A DNA stretch of 37,099 nucleotides from Bifidobacterium breve (GTDB lineage Bacteria; Bacteroidota; Bacteroidia; Flavobacteriales; Flavobacteriaceae), in assembly GCA_943323545.2 (NCBI GenBank), contig CALPIE020000011.1, positions 1-37,099 of the forward strand, in the 5' to 3' direction. The translations under genes were made by a program, and so were the position numbers. The notes below the pieces were generated by a model, which did no database searches, was not told the origin of the DNA, and saw nothing but the letters and a program-made list of their open reading frames with translations. Shown piece after piece: positions 21,635-31,030 of this stretch. Within the stretch, counting starts at the first letter, position 1, and the number at the start of each line of letters is the position of its first letter.

Positions 21635-23680
21635 CTAAATTAATCCCGCTCGTTTTAACAGTGCTTCTGGCTTCGGTTCTTGTCCTCTAAAGCGCTTGTA
21701 CAAATCCATTGGCATTTCAGTTCCACCTTTAGAAAGTACATTTTCTTTGAATTTTGTTGCCACTTCGGAATTAAAAATCCCTTTTTCTAGAAAAAAAGCA
21801 AAGGCATCTGCATCTAATACTTCGGCCCATTTGTAACTGTAATATCCAGAAGAATAACCTCCTTGAAAAATGTGAGAAAACGAAACACTCATGCAATTTT
21901 CAATAACATCAGGATATAAAGTTGTGCCTTCCATAGCTGTTTTTTCAAAAGTTTTTATATTGGTAATTTCATTTGGATTATTACTGTGAAAAGCCATATC
22001 TAAAATACCAAAACTCAATTGTCTTAACGTTGCCATTCCTTCTAAAAAACTAGCACTTTCTTTTATTTTCTCGACAAAATGTTGTGGAATAATTTCTCCG
22101 GTTTCATAATGTTTTGCAAACAATGCTAATGCTTCGGGTTCATAGCACCAGTTTTCCATTATTTGACTTGGTAATTCTACAAAGTCCCAATACACCGAAG
22201 TTCCCGATAAACTTGGATAGGTTGTATTGGCTAACATGCCATGTAAAGCATGACCAAATTCATGAAAAAGTGTTGTTACTTCATTAAAAGTTAATAATGA
22301 TGGTTTCGCTTCCGACTTCTCGGAAGTGACAATTGGTGGTGTGAAATTACAAACGATAGAAACATGAGGCCGTTCGTTAATTCCGTCTTTAATATATTGT
22401 GGTTTGTATGATGTCATCCAAGCACCATTTCGTTTGCCTTTTCTTGGGAAAAAGTCTGAATAGAAAATAGCTACTAAATTATTTTCAAAATCTAAAACTT
22501 CAAAAGTCTGTACCTCTTTATGGTATTTGTCAATATCAAAAACTTCTCTGAAAGTGATACCGAATAGTTTTTCTGCAACTTTAAACGCCCCATTTAAAAC
22601 ATTTTCTAATTTGAAATACGGCTTTAGTAACTCATCGTCCAAGCTGAATAACTTTTGTTTTAATTTTTCAGAATAGTACGTACCATCCCATTTTTCTAAC
22701 TTTTCAATTCCGTCTAACGATTTAGCAAAAGCGGTAAGTTGTGCAATTTCTCGTTCGGCTGCAGGTTTTGCTTTTGCTAATAAGTCATTTAGAAATGTCT
22801 TTACTTTGTTTGGATGTTGCGCCATTCGTTCTTCTAAAACAAAATGCGAATGCGTTTCATATCCTAATAAATTAGCACGTTCGTAACGTAATTTAGCAAT
22901 ATTTAAAGCAATTTGTTGGTTGTCAAATTCGTTGTTTTGGAATGCTTTTTTCCCGGCGGCAATTGCCATTACTTTTCGCAATTCGCGCTTGTCAATATAA
23001 GTAACAAAAGGTAAATAACTCGGAAAATCTAAGGTGAAAATCCAACCTTCTACATTTTTAGATTTGGCTAATGATTGTGCCATTTCTTTGGCGTCATTTG
23101 GCAAACCTTTTAAATCTTCTTCGTTGGTAATATGTAATTGGTAGTTGTTGGTTTCTGCTAAAACATTTTCGCCGTAGGTTAGTTTTAATTTGGCCAGTTC
23201 AGTATCGATTTCACGCAAACGCGTTTTTTTATCTTCTGAAAGTAAGGCGCCATTTCGAGTGAAGCTTTTGTATTTTTTGTCTAATAACGTTGCTTGTTCT
23301 GGAGTTAAATTTAATTGTTCTTTTTGGTCGTGAACTGCTTTTACTCTTTTAAATAAACCTGTGTTTAGTGAAATATCATTTCCAAATGCAGTTAATAGCG
23401 GAGAAACTTCTTGTGCTATTTTTTGAATTTCATCATTTGTTTCTGCCGAATTCAGGTTGAAGAAAATCGATGATAATCGGTCTAATGCTTCACCGGAAAA
23501 ATCTAATGCAACAATTGTATTTTCAAAAGTTGGTGGTTCAGGATTATTGGTAATTGCATCAATTTCGGCTTTTGCTTTGGCGATGTTTTCTATAAATGCA
23601 GGTTGGTAATCTGCTATTTTGATTTGCGAAAAAGGGGCGGTGTTGTGTTTGGTGTTGAAAGTTGAAGTTAAGATTTTCAT
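21635..23680 (-). CDS. dcp: M3-family metallopeptidase (dipeptidyl carboxypeptidase-like)
   Basis: A zinc peptidase of 681 residues counted from the ATG at 23680. The active site is His473-Glu474-x-x-His477 in LFHEFGHALHGML. The third ligand Glu lies in VYWDFVELPSQIMENW about 25 residues on. The C-terminus has the family's SHIFQGGYSSGYYSYKWAEVLDADAFAFF. Length and motifs fit the Dcp/oligopeptidase A group, which degrades short peptides. No signal peptide is seen, so it is probably cytoplasmic. A TTG at 23698 lies inside a CGCAAAGG repeat and is rejected as the start. The symbol reflects the closest known group, not proof of carboxydipeptidase activity. Confidence 0.92.
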   Translation of the reverse strand: MKILTSTFNTKHNTAPFSQIKIADYQPAFIENIAKAKAEIDAITNNPEPPTFENTIVALDFSGEALDRLSSIFFNLNSAETNDEIQKIAQEVSPLLTAFGNDISLNTGLFKRVKAVHDQKEQLNLTPEQATLLDKKYKSFTRNGALLSEDKKTRLREIDTELAKLKLTYGENVLAETNNYQLHITNEEDLKGLPNDAKEMAQSLAKSKNVEGWIFTLDFPSYLPFVTYIDKRELRKVMAIAAGKKAFQNNEFDNQQIALNIAKLRYERANLLGYETHSHFVLEERMAQHPNKVKTFLNDLLAKAKPAAEREIAQLTAFAKSLDGIEKLEKWDGTYYSEKLKQKLFSLDDELLKPYFKLENVLNGAFKVAEKLFGITFREVFDIDKYHKEVQTFEVLDFENNLVAIFYSDFFPRKGKRNGAWMTSYKPQYIKDGINERPHVSIVCNFTPPIVTSEKSEAKPSLLTFNEVTTLFHEFGHALHGMLANTTYPSLSGTSVYWDFVELPSQIMENWCYEPEALALFAKHYETGEIIPQHFVEKIKESASFLEGMATLRQLSFGILDMAFHSNNPNEITNIKTFEKTAMEGTTLYPDVIENCMSVSFSHIFQGGYSSGYYSYKWAEVLDADAFAFFLEKGIFNSEVATKFKENVLSKGGTEMPMDLYKRFRGQEPKPEALLKRAGLI

Positions 23681-23685
23681 ATTCT

Positions 23686-23709
23686 CGCAAAGGCGCAAAG
23701 GCGCAAAGT
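23686..23709 (+). repeat. CGCAAAGG tandem repeat upstream of the M3 peptidase gene
   Basis: CGCAAAGG, CGCAAAGG and CGCAAAG stand in direct tandem, ending a few bases before the ATG of the minus-strand peptidase gene. The word resembles CCACAAAG at 15374. Confidence 0.8.
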
Positions 23710-23740
23710 TTAAGTTATTTTTGAATTGGAATGGATTTTT

Positions 23741-23820
23741 TTAGCCCTGATGGAAGCGGCATCCTTTTTTGGAGTGCAACGCAAAAAAAGATATAGTGTA
23801 CAGCAGGATTAGCTTCTTAA
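23741..23820 (+). repeat. Structured intergenic repeat element, copy 3
   Basis: The segment reads TTAGCCCTGATGGAAGCGG then CATCCTTTTTTGGAG, a short loop GTGCAACGC, AAAAAAAGATATAGTG and CAGCAGGATTAGCTTC before TTAA. ATCCTTTTTT and AAAAAAAGAT can pair as a central stem. Ends match copy 2 (15489-15635) and the core matches copy 1 (13800-13925, minus). It ends 5 bases before the purE stop codon and is oriented opposite to purE. Confidence 0.6.
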
Positions 23821-23824
23821 AAGA

Positions 23825-24310
23825 CTACTTTTTTAAATCGTTTGAAGCTTTATTCACTTCATTTGCCATACTTTCTTTATAGGAAACGATTTTGTCCAAC
23901 ACTGATTTATCGTGACTTCCAATGATTTGAGCAGCTAGAATTCCGGCATTTTTGGCTCCATTTAACGCAACAGTAGCAACAGGAACTCCGCCGGGCATTT
24001 GGAGAATTGACAAAACAGAATCCCAACCATCGATTGAATTACTCGATTTTACTGGAACGCCAATTACAGGAAGCGGACTCATAGAAGCAACCATTCCGGG
24101 TAAATGTGCAGCACCACCAGCTCCAGCTATAATAACCGAAATACCTCGAGTATGCGCATTTTTACTAAAATCAAATAGTTTTTCTGGAGTGCGGTGTGCT
24201 GAAACAATATCCACTTCGGTTTCAATATCAAAACCTTTTAGAATATCAATGGCATCTTGCATAATTGGAAGGTCAGATTTGCTTCCCATGATAATGGCTA
24301 CTTTACTCAT
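23825..24310 (-). CDS. purE: N5-carboxyaminoimidazole ribonucleotide mutase
   Basis: PurE class I converts N5-CAIR to CAIR in purine synthesis. The 161-residue protein shows the substrate loops GSKSDLPIM (9-17) and SAHRTPEKL (37-45), then AGAGGAAHLPGMVAS and PVIGVPVKSS, all conserved. It follows purK on the same strand after 41 bases, as a purKE operon. Nothing unusual is seen. Confidence 0.96.
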   Translation of the reverse strand: MSKVAIIMGSKSDLPIMQDAIDILKGFDIETEVDIVSAHRTPEKLFDFSKNAHTRGISVIIAGAGGAAHLPGMVASMSPLPVIGVPVKSSNSIDGWDSVLSILQMPGGVPVATVALNGAKNAGILAAQIIGSHDKSVLDKIVSYKESMANEVNKASNDLKK

Positions 24311-24351
24311 TTTTTATTTTGAATTTTAAAATTCGTAATTTATAATAATTT

Positions 24352-25497
24352 TTAACTAATTACTCTAATGCTGTTTTTAACTTCTTCGGCAATTTTTCTA
24401 GCTACATTCATGTCTTCATTAACAATCGTTACATGTCCCATTTTTCGAAAAGGACGTGTTTCTTTTTTTCCATATATATGTGGCGTTACACCTTCAATTG
24501 CCATAATTTTTTCAATATTTTCATATATAACTTTTCCTGAATATCCTTCAGCACCGACTAAATTTACCATAATTCCGGCTACTTTACTATGACAATTCCC
24601 AACAGGAAGATTTAATATTGCACGTAAATGATTTTCGAACTGAGAAGTATAACTAGCTTCAATGGTGTGATGTCCTGAATTGTGAGGCCGAGGCGCTACT
24701 TCGTTTACAAGAATTTCATCGTTTTCTGTTTGAAACATTTCGACAGCTAACAATCCAACATGATTAAATGCTTTAGAAACTTGTAATGCGATACCAGTGG
24801 CAGATTGCGCCACTTTTTCATCGATTCGAGCTGGACAAATTACATATTCAACTTGATTGGCTTCGGGGTGGAATTCCATTTCAACAACAGGATATGTTTT
24901 AATAGCACCAGAAACATTTCGAACAACAATTACAGCCAATTCGTTTTTAAACGGAATTAATTCTTCGGCAATGCATTCAATATTAGGTAAATTTTCTAAA
25001 TCAGCAATAGATTTTACTATTTTAACGCCGTTACCATCGTAACCAAATTCGGTGCATTTCCAAACAAATGGTAATTGTAAATTAGCAAATTCAGATTTGA
25101 GATTTTCTAAAGAATCAAATCTTTGGTATTTTGAGGTTGGAATGTTATTTTGCGTGTAAAAATCTTTTTGAGTTCCTTTATTTTGAATTAGTTTCAAGGT
25201 TTTAGGTGATGGATATACTTTTTTACCTTCAGCTTCTAATTTTTCTAAAGCTTCAAGATTAACCAATTCGATTTCGAAAGTTAAAACATCTACAAGTTTT
25301 CCAAAGTTATAAACGGTATCAAAATCGGTTAAACTTCCCTGAACAAATAAATTACAGGCAATTTTGCATGGTGCTTCATTACTTGGATCTAGCACATAGG
25401 TTTGAATGTCAAATTTTCTAGTTTCGGCTAAGAGCATTTTGCCTAATTGACCTCCACCAAGAATTCCTAATTTAAAATCGGAAGAAAAAAAATTCAT
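24352..25497 (-). CDS. purK: N5-carboxyaminoimidazole ribonucleotide synthase
   Basis: PurK uses ATP and bicarbonate to carboxylate AIR to N5-CAIR, the substrate of PurE downstream. It has 381 residues from the ATG at 25497. The ATP-grasp features are LGILGGGQLGKMLL at the N-terminus, PFVWKCTEFGYDGNGVKIV in the centre, VEMFQTENDEILVNEVAPRPHNSGHHTIE for metal and phosphate binding, and GKKETRPFRKMGHVTI near the end. A TTG at 25515 would add six residues before the start and is not needed. The promoter is not obvious in the AT-rich divergent gap to the ABC ATPase gene. Confidence 0.96.
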   Translation of the reverse strand: MNFFSSDFKLGILGGGQLGKMLLAETRKFDIQTYVLDPSNEAPCKIACNLFVQGSLTDFDTVYNFGKLVDVLTFEIELVNLEALEKLEAEGKKVYPSPKTLKLIQNKGTQKDFYTQNNIPTSKYQRFDSLENLKSEFANLQLPFVWKCTEFGYDGNGVKIVKSIADLENLPNIECIAEELIPFKNELAVIVVRNVSGAIKTYPVVEMEFHPEANQVEYVICPARIDEKVAQSATGIALQVSKAFNHVGLLAVEMFQTENDEILVNEVAPRPHNSGHHTIEASYTSQFENHLRAILNLPVGNCHSKVAGIMVNLVGAEGYSGKVIYENIEKIMAIEGVTPHIYGKKETRPFRKMGHVTIVNEDMNVARKIAEEVKNSIRVIS

Positions 25498-25700
25498 TGT
25501 TTTGTGTTTGGGCAAAGATAATATTGTTATTTTAATTATTGCATAATATTCTGATTTGACTTAATGTTGAGTTTGAAATTTAATTTTAAGATAATTTAAA
25601 AACATTTTAATTGCTTTCTGTTACAAGTTGCCAAAATATTTAGAAATGAAAAAAATATAATTTTTTTACTAATCTCCACTATATTAAAATGTTTCACTAA

Positions 25701-25731
25701 TTTGTAACAAATTTTAAATCATTTAGTCTTA
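25701..25731 (+). promoter_or_regulatory. Putative promoter of the ABC/M1 operon
   Basis: TTTG (25701-25704) is followed after exactly 19 nt by TAGTCTTA (25724-25731), which keeps the TA and two of the four bases of the TTTG part of the -7 box. The spacing equals that of the consensus promoter at 1396. Transcription would start near 25736, before the ATG at 25762. The rest of this 264-bp gap is AT-rich without further recognisable signals. Confidence 0.5.
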
Positions 25732-25761
25732 CAAATTGTATCTATCAAAATCAAAAAACTT

Positions 25762-26634
25762 ATGGAATTAATAATCAAAAATTTATCAAAAAAGTATAGC
25801 AATGGTGTTCATGCACTAAATGATGTTTCTTTAAATATTAGCAACGGAATGTTTGGACTTTTAGGTCCGAATGGCGCAGGTAAATCTTCACTCATGCGAA
25901 CAATAGCCACTTTACAAGATGCCGATTCTGGGTCGATAACCTTGGGAGAAATTGATGTATTAAATGACAAAAGTGCTGTTCGTAAAATTTTAGGTTATTT
26001 GCCTCAAGAATTTGGCGTTTATCCAAGAACATCGGCAGTAGATTTATTAGATCATTTGGCATTATTAAAAGGATTTGAAAACAAAGCCGATAGAAAACAA
26101 ATTATCGAACAACTCTTAACTAAAGTTAACCTTTGGGATCAACGCAAAAAAAATGTTTCGAGTTATAGCGGTGGAATGCGACAACGATTTGGAATTGCAC
26201 AATGTTTAATTGGTTCGCCAAAATTAGTTATTGTAGATGAACCAACCGCTGGATTAGATCCAGGTGAAAGAAACCGATTTTATAATATTTTAAGTGAAAT
26301 TGGCGAAAATACGATAGTTATACTTTCTACGCATATTGTACAAGATGTTCGTGAATTATGTAATCATATGGCCGTAATGAATGATGGAAAAGTTTTGTTT
26401 TCTGGTAATACGGATGATGCATTATTACAAATAAAAGGTAAAGTTTTTGAGAAAAAAGTAACCAAATTGGAGTTGCCAAAATACCAAGAAGAATATAAAA
26501 TAATATCCAATAAGCTTGTTGGTGGACAACCCCTTATTCATGTTTTTTCAGAATCTACTCTCGACAACGGATTTACCAAAGCGGAAGAAAACCTAGAAGA
26601 TGTTTTTTTTGCTAAACTAAATGAATTAGTATAA
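25762..26634 (+). CDS. ABC transporter ATP-binding protein (partner of the permease/M1 fusion)
   Basis: A 290-residue ABC ATPase of the ABC-2 (CcmA/NatA) exporter type. It has Walker A GPNGAGKS (35-42), Q-loop YLPQEFGVYP, signature YSGGMRQRFGIAQ, Walker B LVIVDEPTAGLDP and switch His in ILSTHIVQDV. The last 70 residues form an extra regulatory tail ending in the NLEDVFFAKLNE motif typical of this subgroup. The permease gene starts 18 bases downstream, so the two form an operon. The substrate is unknown. Confidence 0.93.
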   Translation: MELIIKNLSKKYSNGVHALNDVSLNISNGMFGLLGPNGAGKSSLMRTIATLQDADSGSITLGEIDVLNDKSAVRKILGYLPQEFGVYPRTSAVDLLDHLALLKGFENKADRKQIIEQLLTKVNLWDQRKKNVSSYSGGMRQRFGIAQCLIGSPKLVIVDEPTAGLDPGERNRFYNILSEIGENTIVILSTHIVQDVRELCNHMAVMNDGKVLFSGNTDDALLQIKGKVFEKKVTKLELPKYQEEYKIISNKLVGGQPLIHVFSESTLDNGFTKAEENLEDVFFAKLNELV

Positions 26635-26652
26635 ATTTTAAAACAAAAAAGT

Positions 26653-29600
26653 ATGTGGAAATTTATACAATTCGAACTTAAATATTGGATAAAATCGCCA
26701 ATGATTTGGATTTTTTTATTCATCAATACGATGCTTATTTTCTTTGCAGTTTCATCTGACAATTTAATGATTGGTGGTGCAGTAGGAAATACAATGAGAA
26801 ATGCTCCATTTGTGATAGAAAATTACTATGCCATGATGTCGTTAATATGTTTATTAATGACAACAGCATTTATGAATGCCACCGCAAATCGTGATTTTGC
26901 CTCTGGAATGCATCAGTTTGTATTTTCATCACCCATTAAAAAATCTGATTATTATTTTGGGAAGTTTATAGGCGCGGTTATTATTTCTGTTATTCCATTA
27001 TTGGGTGTAAGTATTGGTTCATTAATTGCTCCAATTTTATCGCCTATTTTTGATATGTCTCCGGCTGATCGTTTCGGTCCAGTTATTTGGGCTGGACATC
27101 TTTGGGGTATTTTAGCATTTGCAATTCCGAACGTTATAATTGCCGGAACAATAATTTACGGACTATCAATTTTGTTTAAAAGCAATATAGTTTCATTTAT
27201 TGGATCGATGCTTTTAATTGTATTATACGTAGTTTCTTCAGGGTTTACTGAAGATATTAAAAAAGAATGGTTGGCAAATTTACTTGATCCATTTGGTTTT
27301 AGGCCTTATGATATTGCTACTAAATACATGACTATTGATGAGAAAAATAATCAAGCAGTTGCACTTGTCGGAGAATTATTAAACAACCGATTAATTTGGT
27401 TGGCAATAAGCATGGTATTGCTTTTATTAATTTACAAGCGTTTTTCATTTGCAACAAGAAATGAAAAAGTAAAAAAAGTAAAAAAATCTAAAAACGAAAC
27501 CGCTCCAATTATTGTTTTTAATGATAGTTTACAACCTACCAAAGCAAATACTTTCTCTTTTTTTACATTTTTAAAATTGGTAAAATTTGAAACCAAAGCG
27601 GTAATTAAAAATCCAACATTTATTATTCTTGTTAGTATTGGAATGATCAATCTAATTGCAAGTTTAACAAGTTTTACAGGTAATTATGGAACCAAACAGT
27701 ATCCTGTAACGTATGATGTTATAAGCACAATTGAAGGGTCATTTTTACTATTTATTATCGGATTTATAACATTTTATGCTGGTGTTTTAGTATGGAGAGA
27801 AAGAGATGCTAAAATCAACGAAATAAAAGATGCAACACCTATACAAACTAGTGTTTTATTTTTTACAAAATTAATTGCAGTTTCAATTGCATTGGCAATT
27901 ATCATGATATTAACAATTATTGTTGGTGTAATTACACAAACCTTTTATGGTTATTTTAATTATGAGTTAGATGTGTATTTTAAATCATTATTGGTAATAA
28001 GATTATCTGGATTTATATTCCTAACTGTATTAGCAATGCTATTTCATTATTTAATTAATAATCGATATATAGCTTATTTTGTATTTGTAGCTTTTTATAT
28101 ATTGAACAGTATTTTATTTAGTCTATTTGAGATAGATACTAACATGCTACAATTTGGAAACCGTCCATCTGTAACTTACTCAGACATGAATGGATTTGGA
28201 CCTTTTATACTTGGTTTTACTTGGTTTAGTTTGTATTGGATTTTATTTTGTGTATTTCTTTGCTTCATTATTATGGCATTTTATATACGTGGGAAAGAAT
28301 CTGAATTCAAAAACCGATTAGTTGCCGCTAAAAACTATCTATCTAGAAACAAGTTTGCTTTTGGAATAAGTATTTTGACATTCATGCTTTGTGCTGGATT
28401 TGTATATTATAATACCAAAGTATTAAACACCTACGATTCGTCAGATCAAATGGAAAAAAATCAAGTAGCCTATGAAAAAAAATACAAGAAATACGAAAAT
28501 CTAGCACAACCAAAATATTATAAATTAGAATATAATATCGATTTAATGCCAGAAAACAGAAGCTTTAAGGCCAACGTTACCGGTTGGGTTAGAAATATAT
28601 CTAATCAAAATATAAATGAGGTACACTTTAGTATGCCAAATTTAACTGACACTTTAAGAATTGAAATACCTGGTGCCAAAATGAAACTTAATGATGATAA
28701 ATTGGGCTATCGTATTTATACTTTGGTAAAGCCTATGAAACCTTCTGATTCACTACTAATAAATTTTGTTTTAGCGACTGAAACAAAAGGTTTTGAAAAC
28801 GAAGTAACTTTTACACAACTTACTCAAAACGGAACTTTCTTTAATAATAGTGATATTATGCCCTCTTTTGGATATGATAGAAATTTTGAAATAAGCGATT
28901 TAAATAAACGTAAAAAATTAAAACTTCCATCAAGAATCAGAATGGCGAAATTAAATGTTAAAGATTTAAAAACCCGAGCAAAAACATACATTACAGACGA
29001 TTCTGATTGGGTAGAATTAACTTCTACAATAAGTACAGCGCCAGATCAAACTGCTATTGCACCTGGTAGTCTTATTAAATCGTGGAAAGCGAATGGTAGA
29101 AGCTATTATACTTACAAATTAGATCAAAAATCGTTGAACTTTTATTCTTTCATATCAGCAAAATATGAGGTTACAAGAAAAAAATGGAATGGAATAGATT
29201 TAGAAGTGTATTATGATAAAAAACATGCAACCAATGTGCCTAATATGTTAAAAAGTTTGCAGAAATCTTTAGAATATTATACTAAAAACTTTGGGCCATA
29301 CTATCATAAACAATGTCGAATAATCGAATTTCCTAAATATGCAAGTTTTGCTCAAGCTTTTCCTGGAACAATGCCTTACAGTGAAAGTATTGGTTTTATT
29401 GCCGATTTACGTAATGTTACCAAAAACGATATTGATCAAGTTTATTATGTAGTTGCTCATGAAATGGGACATCAATGGTGGGCACATCAAGTTTGTGGCT
29501 CAGATATGCAAGGAAGTGAATTTTTTAGCGAAGGATTTGCCCAATATTCAGCTTTAATGGTAATGGAAAAAGAATATGGTAAAGACAAAATGAAAAAATT

Positions 29601-30240
29601 CTTGCAATATGAAATGAACCGTTATTTAGGTGGTCGTAGCAGTGAAAGAGAAGGCGAAAATCCATTGTTGAAAACCGAAAATCAGCCATATACTCATTAC
29701 AATAAAGCCAGTGTGGTAATGTATTATTTTAAAGAAATGATTGGTGAAGAAAAAGTAAATCTAGCTTTGAAAAACATAATTGACAAGTTTGCTTATAAAA
29801 ATCCACCTTACGCAACTTCAATTAATGTTATTAATGAATTTAAAAAAGTTACGCCACCAGAATTGCAATATTTAATTACAGATATGTTTGAGAATATTAC
29901 TTTATTTTCAAATAGAATGGTGAGCGCAAAATATAAAAAAATAGGTAACGAATATGAAATTACTTTAACTACAACTTCAGATAAATTTAGAAGCAATTCT
30001 CAAGGTAAAGAAACTTCAATTCCATTAAATGATTTTATAGATATAGCTCTTTTTACCAAATCTGACAATGACAACAATGAAACGGGTAAAGTGATTTTGA
30101 CTCAAAGAGTGAAAATTACCAAAAAAGATAATATATTTAAATTTAAAGTTAAAGAGTTGCCTTATAATGCTGGAATTGATCCTTATAACTATTTGATAGA
30201 TAGAGTTCCAGATGATAACTTAAAAACTTTGGATGACTAA
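26653..30240 (+). CDS. ABC-2 permease fused to an M1-family aminopeptidase domain
   Basis: A 1195-residue fusion. Residues 1 to about 570 hold two ABC-2-like membrane modules (RDFASGMHQFVFSSPIKKSDYYFGKFIGA and WRERDAKINEIKDATPIQTSVLFFTKLIA) with about a dozen helices. A last helix near 568-583 leads into an extracytoplasmic M1-type domain. The zinc site is His936-Glu937-x-x-His940 in VAHEMGHQWWAHQ. The third ligand is Glu960, giving a 19-residue spacing in place of the common 18 of M1 enzymes. This permease/M1 architecture is recurrent in Bacteroidota. It suggests peptide processing coupled to transport or to cell-envelope control; the substrate is unknown. Confidence 0.9.
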   Translation: MWKFIQFELKYWIKSPMIWIFLFINTMLIFFAVSSDNLMIGGAVGNTMRNAPFVIENYYAMMSLICLLMTTAFMNATANRDFASGMHQFVFSSPIKKSDYYFGKFIGAVIISVIPLLGVSIGSLIAPILSPIFDMSPADRFGPVIWAGHLWGILAFAIPNVIIAGTIIYGLSILFKSNIVSFIGSMLLIVLYVVSSGFTEDIKKEWLANLLDPFGFRPYDIATKYMTIDEKNNQAVALVGELLNNRLIWLAISMVLLLLIYKRFSFATRNEKVKKVKKSKNETAPIIVFNDSLQPTKANTFSFFTFLKLVKFETKAVIKNPTFIILVSIGMINLIASLTSFTGNYGTKQYPVTYDVISTIEGSFLLFIIGFITFYAGVLVWRERDAKINEIKDATPIQTSVLFFTKLIAVSIALAIIMILTIIVGVITQTFYGYFNYELDVYFKSLLVIRLSGFIFLTVLAMLFHYLINNRYIAYFVFVAFYILNSILFSLFEIDTNMLQFGNRPSVTYSDMNGFGPFILGFTWFSLYWILFCVFLCFIIMAFYIRGKESEFKNRLVAAKNYLSRNKFAFGISILTFMLCAGFVYYNTKVLNTYDSSDQMEKNQVAYEKKYKKYENLAQPKYYKLEYNIDLMPENRSFKANVTGWVRNISNQNINEVHFSMPNLTDTLRIEIPGAKMKLNDDKLGYRIYTLVKPMKPSDSLLINFVLATETKGFENEVTFTQLTQNGTFFNNSDIMPSFGYDRNFEISDLNKRKKLKLPSRIRMAKLNVKDLKTRAKTYITDDSDWVELTSTISTAPDQTAIAPGSLIKSWKANGRSYYTYKLDQKSLNFYSFISAKYEVTRKKWNGIDLEVYYDKKHATNVPNMLKSLQKSLEYYTKNFGPYYHKQCRIIEFPKYASFAQAFPGTMPYSESIGFIADLRNVTKNDIDQVYYVVAHEMGHQWWAHQVCGSDMQGSEFFSEGFAQYSALMVMEKEYGKDKMKKFLQYEMNRYLGGRSSEREGENPLLKTENQPYTHYNKASVVMYYFKEMIGEEKVNLALKNIIDKFAYKNPPYATSINVINEFKKVTPPELQYLITDMFENITLFSNRMVSAKYKKIGNEYEITLTTTSDKFRSNSQGKETSIPLNDFIDIALFTKSDNDNNETGKVILTQRVKITKKDNIFKFKVKELPYNAGIDPYNYLIDRVPDDNLKTLDD

Positions 30241-30407
30241 TTTTTAATATATCTTTTTATTAATTTCGACTTAATAATTATTATTAAATTTATTTTAGTT
30301 TCCGTTTTATTAATAGGATAAATTAAGATCTATAAAATAAAATATATAAATAAAATGTAACTTATTTCAATTTAAGAAATTACAATTATATAAAAATGTC
30401 AAATTAC

Positions 30408-30440
30408 TTGATACTTAATAGGTATTACTTCGTAAATTTG
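30408..30440 (+). promoter_or_regulatory. Promoter of the hpt-adk operon
   Basis: TAAATTTG (30433-30440) is a perfect TAnnTTTG element, and TTG (30408-30410) lies 22 nt upstream. The start site would be near 30445, with a leader of about 19 nt to the ATG at 30464. The remainder of the 223-bp gap from 30241 is AT-rich; I see nothing else in it. Confidence 0.6.
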
Positions 30441-30463
30441 CGTTTTTATTTAATTTTATATTT

Positions 30464-30994
30464 ATGATTCACCTTCACAATAAAACATTCGAGCCTTTTA
30501 TTTCTTCTGATGAAATAGATTTTGCTATAGCCAATATGGCCAAACAGATGGATGACGATTTTTTTGAAGAAGTACCTGTTTTTATAGGTATATTGAATGG
30601 TTCTTTTATGGTTATGTCAGATTTAATGAAACATTATAGAGGAATGTGTGAAGTAAGTTTTGCAAAAATGGCTTCATATGAAGGAACACAATCCACAAAT
30701 AACGTAAAACAATTAATTGGCATTAATGAAAATTTAGAAGGAAGAACTGTAGTAATTGTTGAAGATATAGTAGATACAGGAAATACAATTGAAGAATTAA
30801 AAGTCATTTTTAAAGAAAAAAAAGTCAAACATTTAAAAATAGCGACCTTATTCTTTAAGCCAGAAGCCTATAAAAAAGAGATCAAAATTGATTATGTTGG
30901 AATACGTATTCCGAATAAATTTATTGTAGGATTCGGTTTGGATTACGATGGTCTAGGAAGAAATTTACCAGACGTTTATCAATTAGCAGAGTAA
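30464..30994 (+). CDS. hpt: Hypoxanthine phosphoribosyltransferase
   Basis: A 176-residue purine salvage enzyme that makes IMP or GMP from hypoxanthine or guanine and PRPP. The PRPP-binding loop is VVIVEDIVDTGNTIEEL (about 103-119). The early FIGILNGSFMVMSDL and late DYVGIRIPNKFIVGFGLDYDGLGRNLPDVY are characteristic. It is followed after 36 bases, mostly a heptad repeat, by adk, so both purine-nucleotide genes are probably cotranscribed. Confidence 0.95.
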   Translation: MIHLHNKTFEPFISSDEIDFAIANMAKQMDDDFFEEVPVFIGILNGSFMVMSDLMKHYRGMCEVSFAKMASYEGTQSTNNVKQLIGINENLEGRTVVIVEDIVDTGNTIEELKVIFKEKKVKHLKIATLFFKPEAYKKEIKIDYVGIRIPNKFIVGFGLDYDGLGRNLPDVYQLAE

Positions 30995-31028
30995 CTCAAA
31001 ATTCATAATTTATAATTCATAATTCATA
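30993..31028 (+). repeat. AATTCAT-type heptad repeat between hpt and adk
   Basis: ACTCAAAATTCATAATTTAT followed by AATTCAT, AATTCAT and AA runs up to the adk ATG. The words are relatives of those in the S23-cassette ends, in the orientation of the right end (10342-10367). Confidence 0.75.
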
Positions 31029-31030
31029 AA

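Noticed and set aside
23681..23698. TTG start for the M3 peptidase
   Set aside because: It falls in the CGCAAAGG repeat; the ATG at 23680 starts the recognisable protein.
23952..24329. Plus-strand 125-codon frame antisense to purE
   Set aside because: purE is clear on the other strand, and this frame mirrors its codon pattern.
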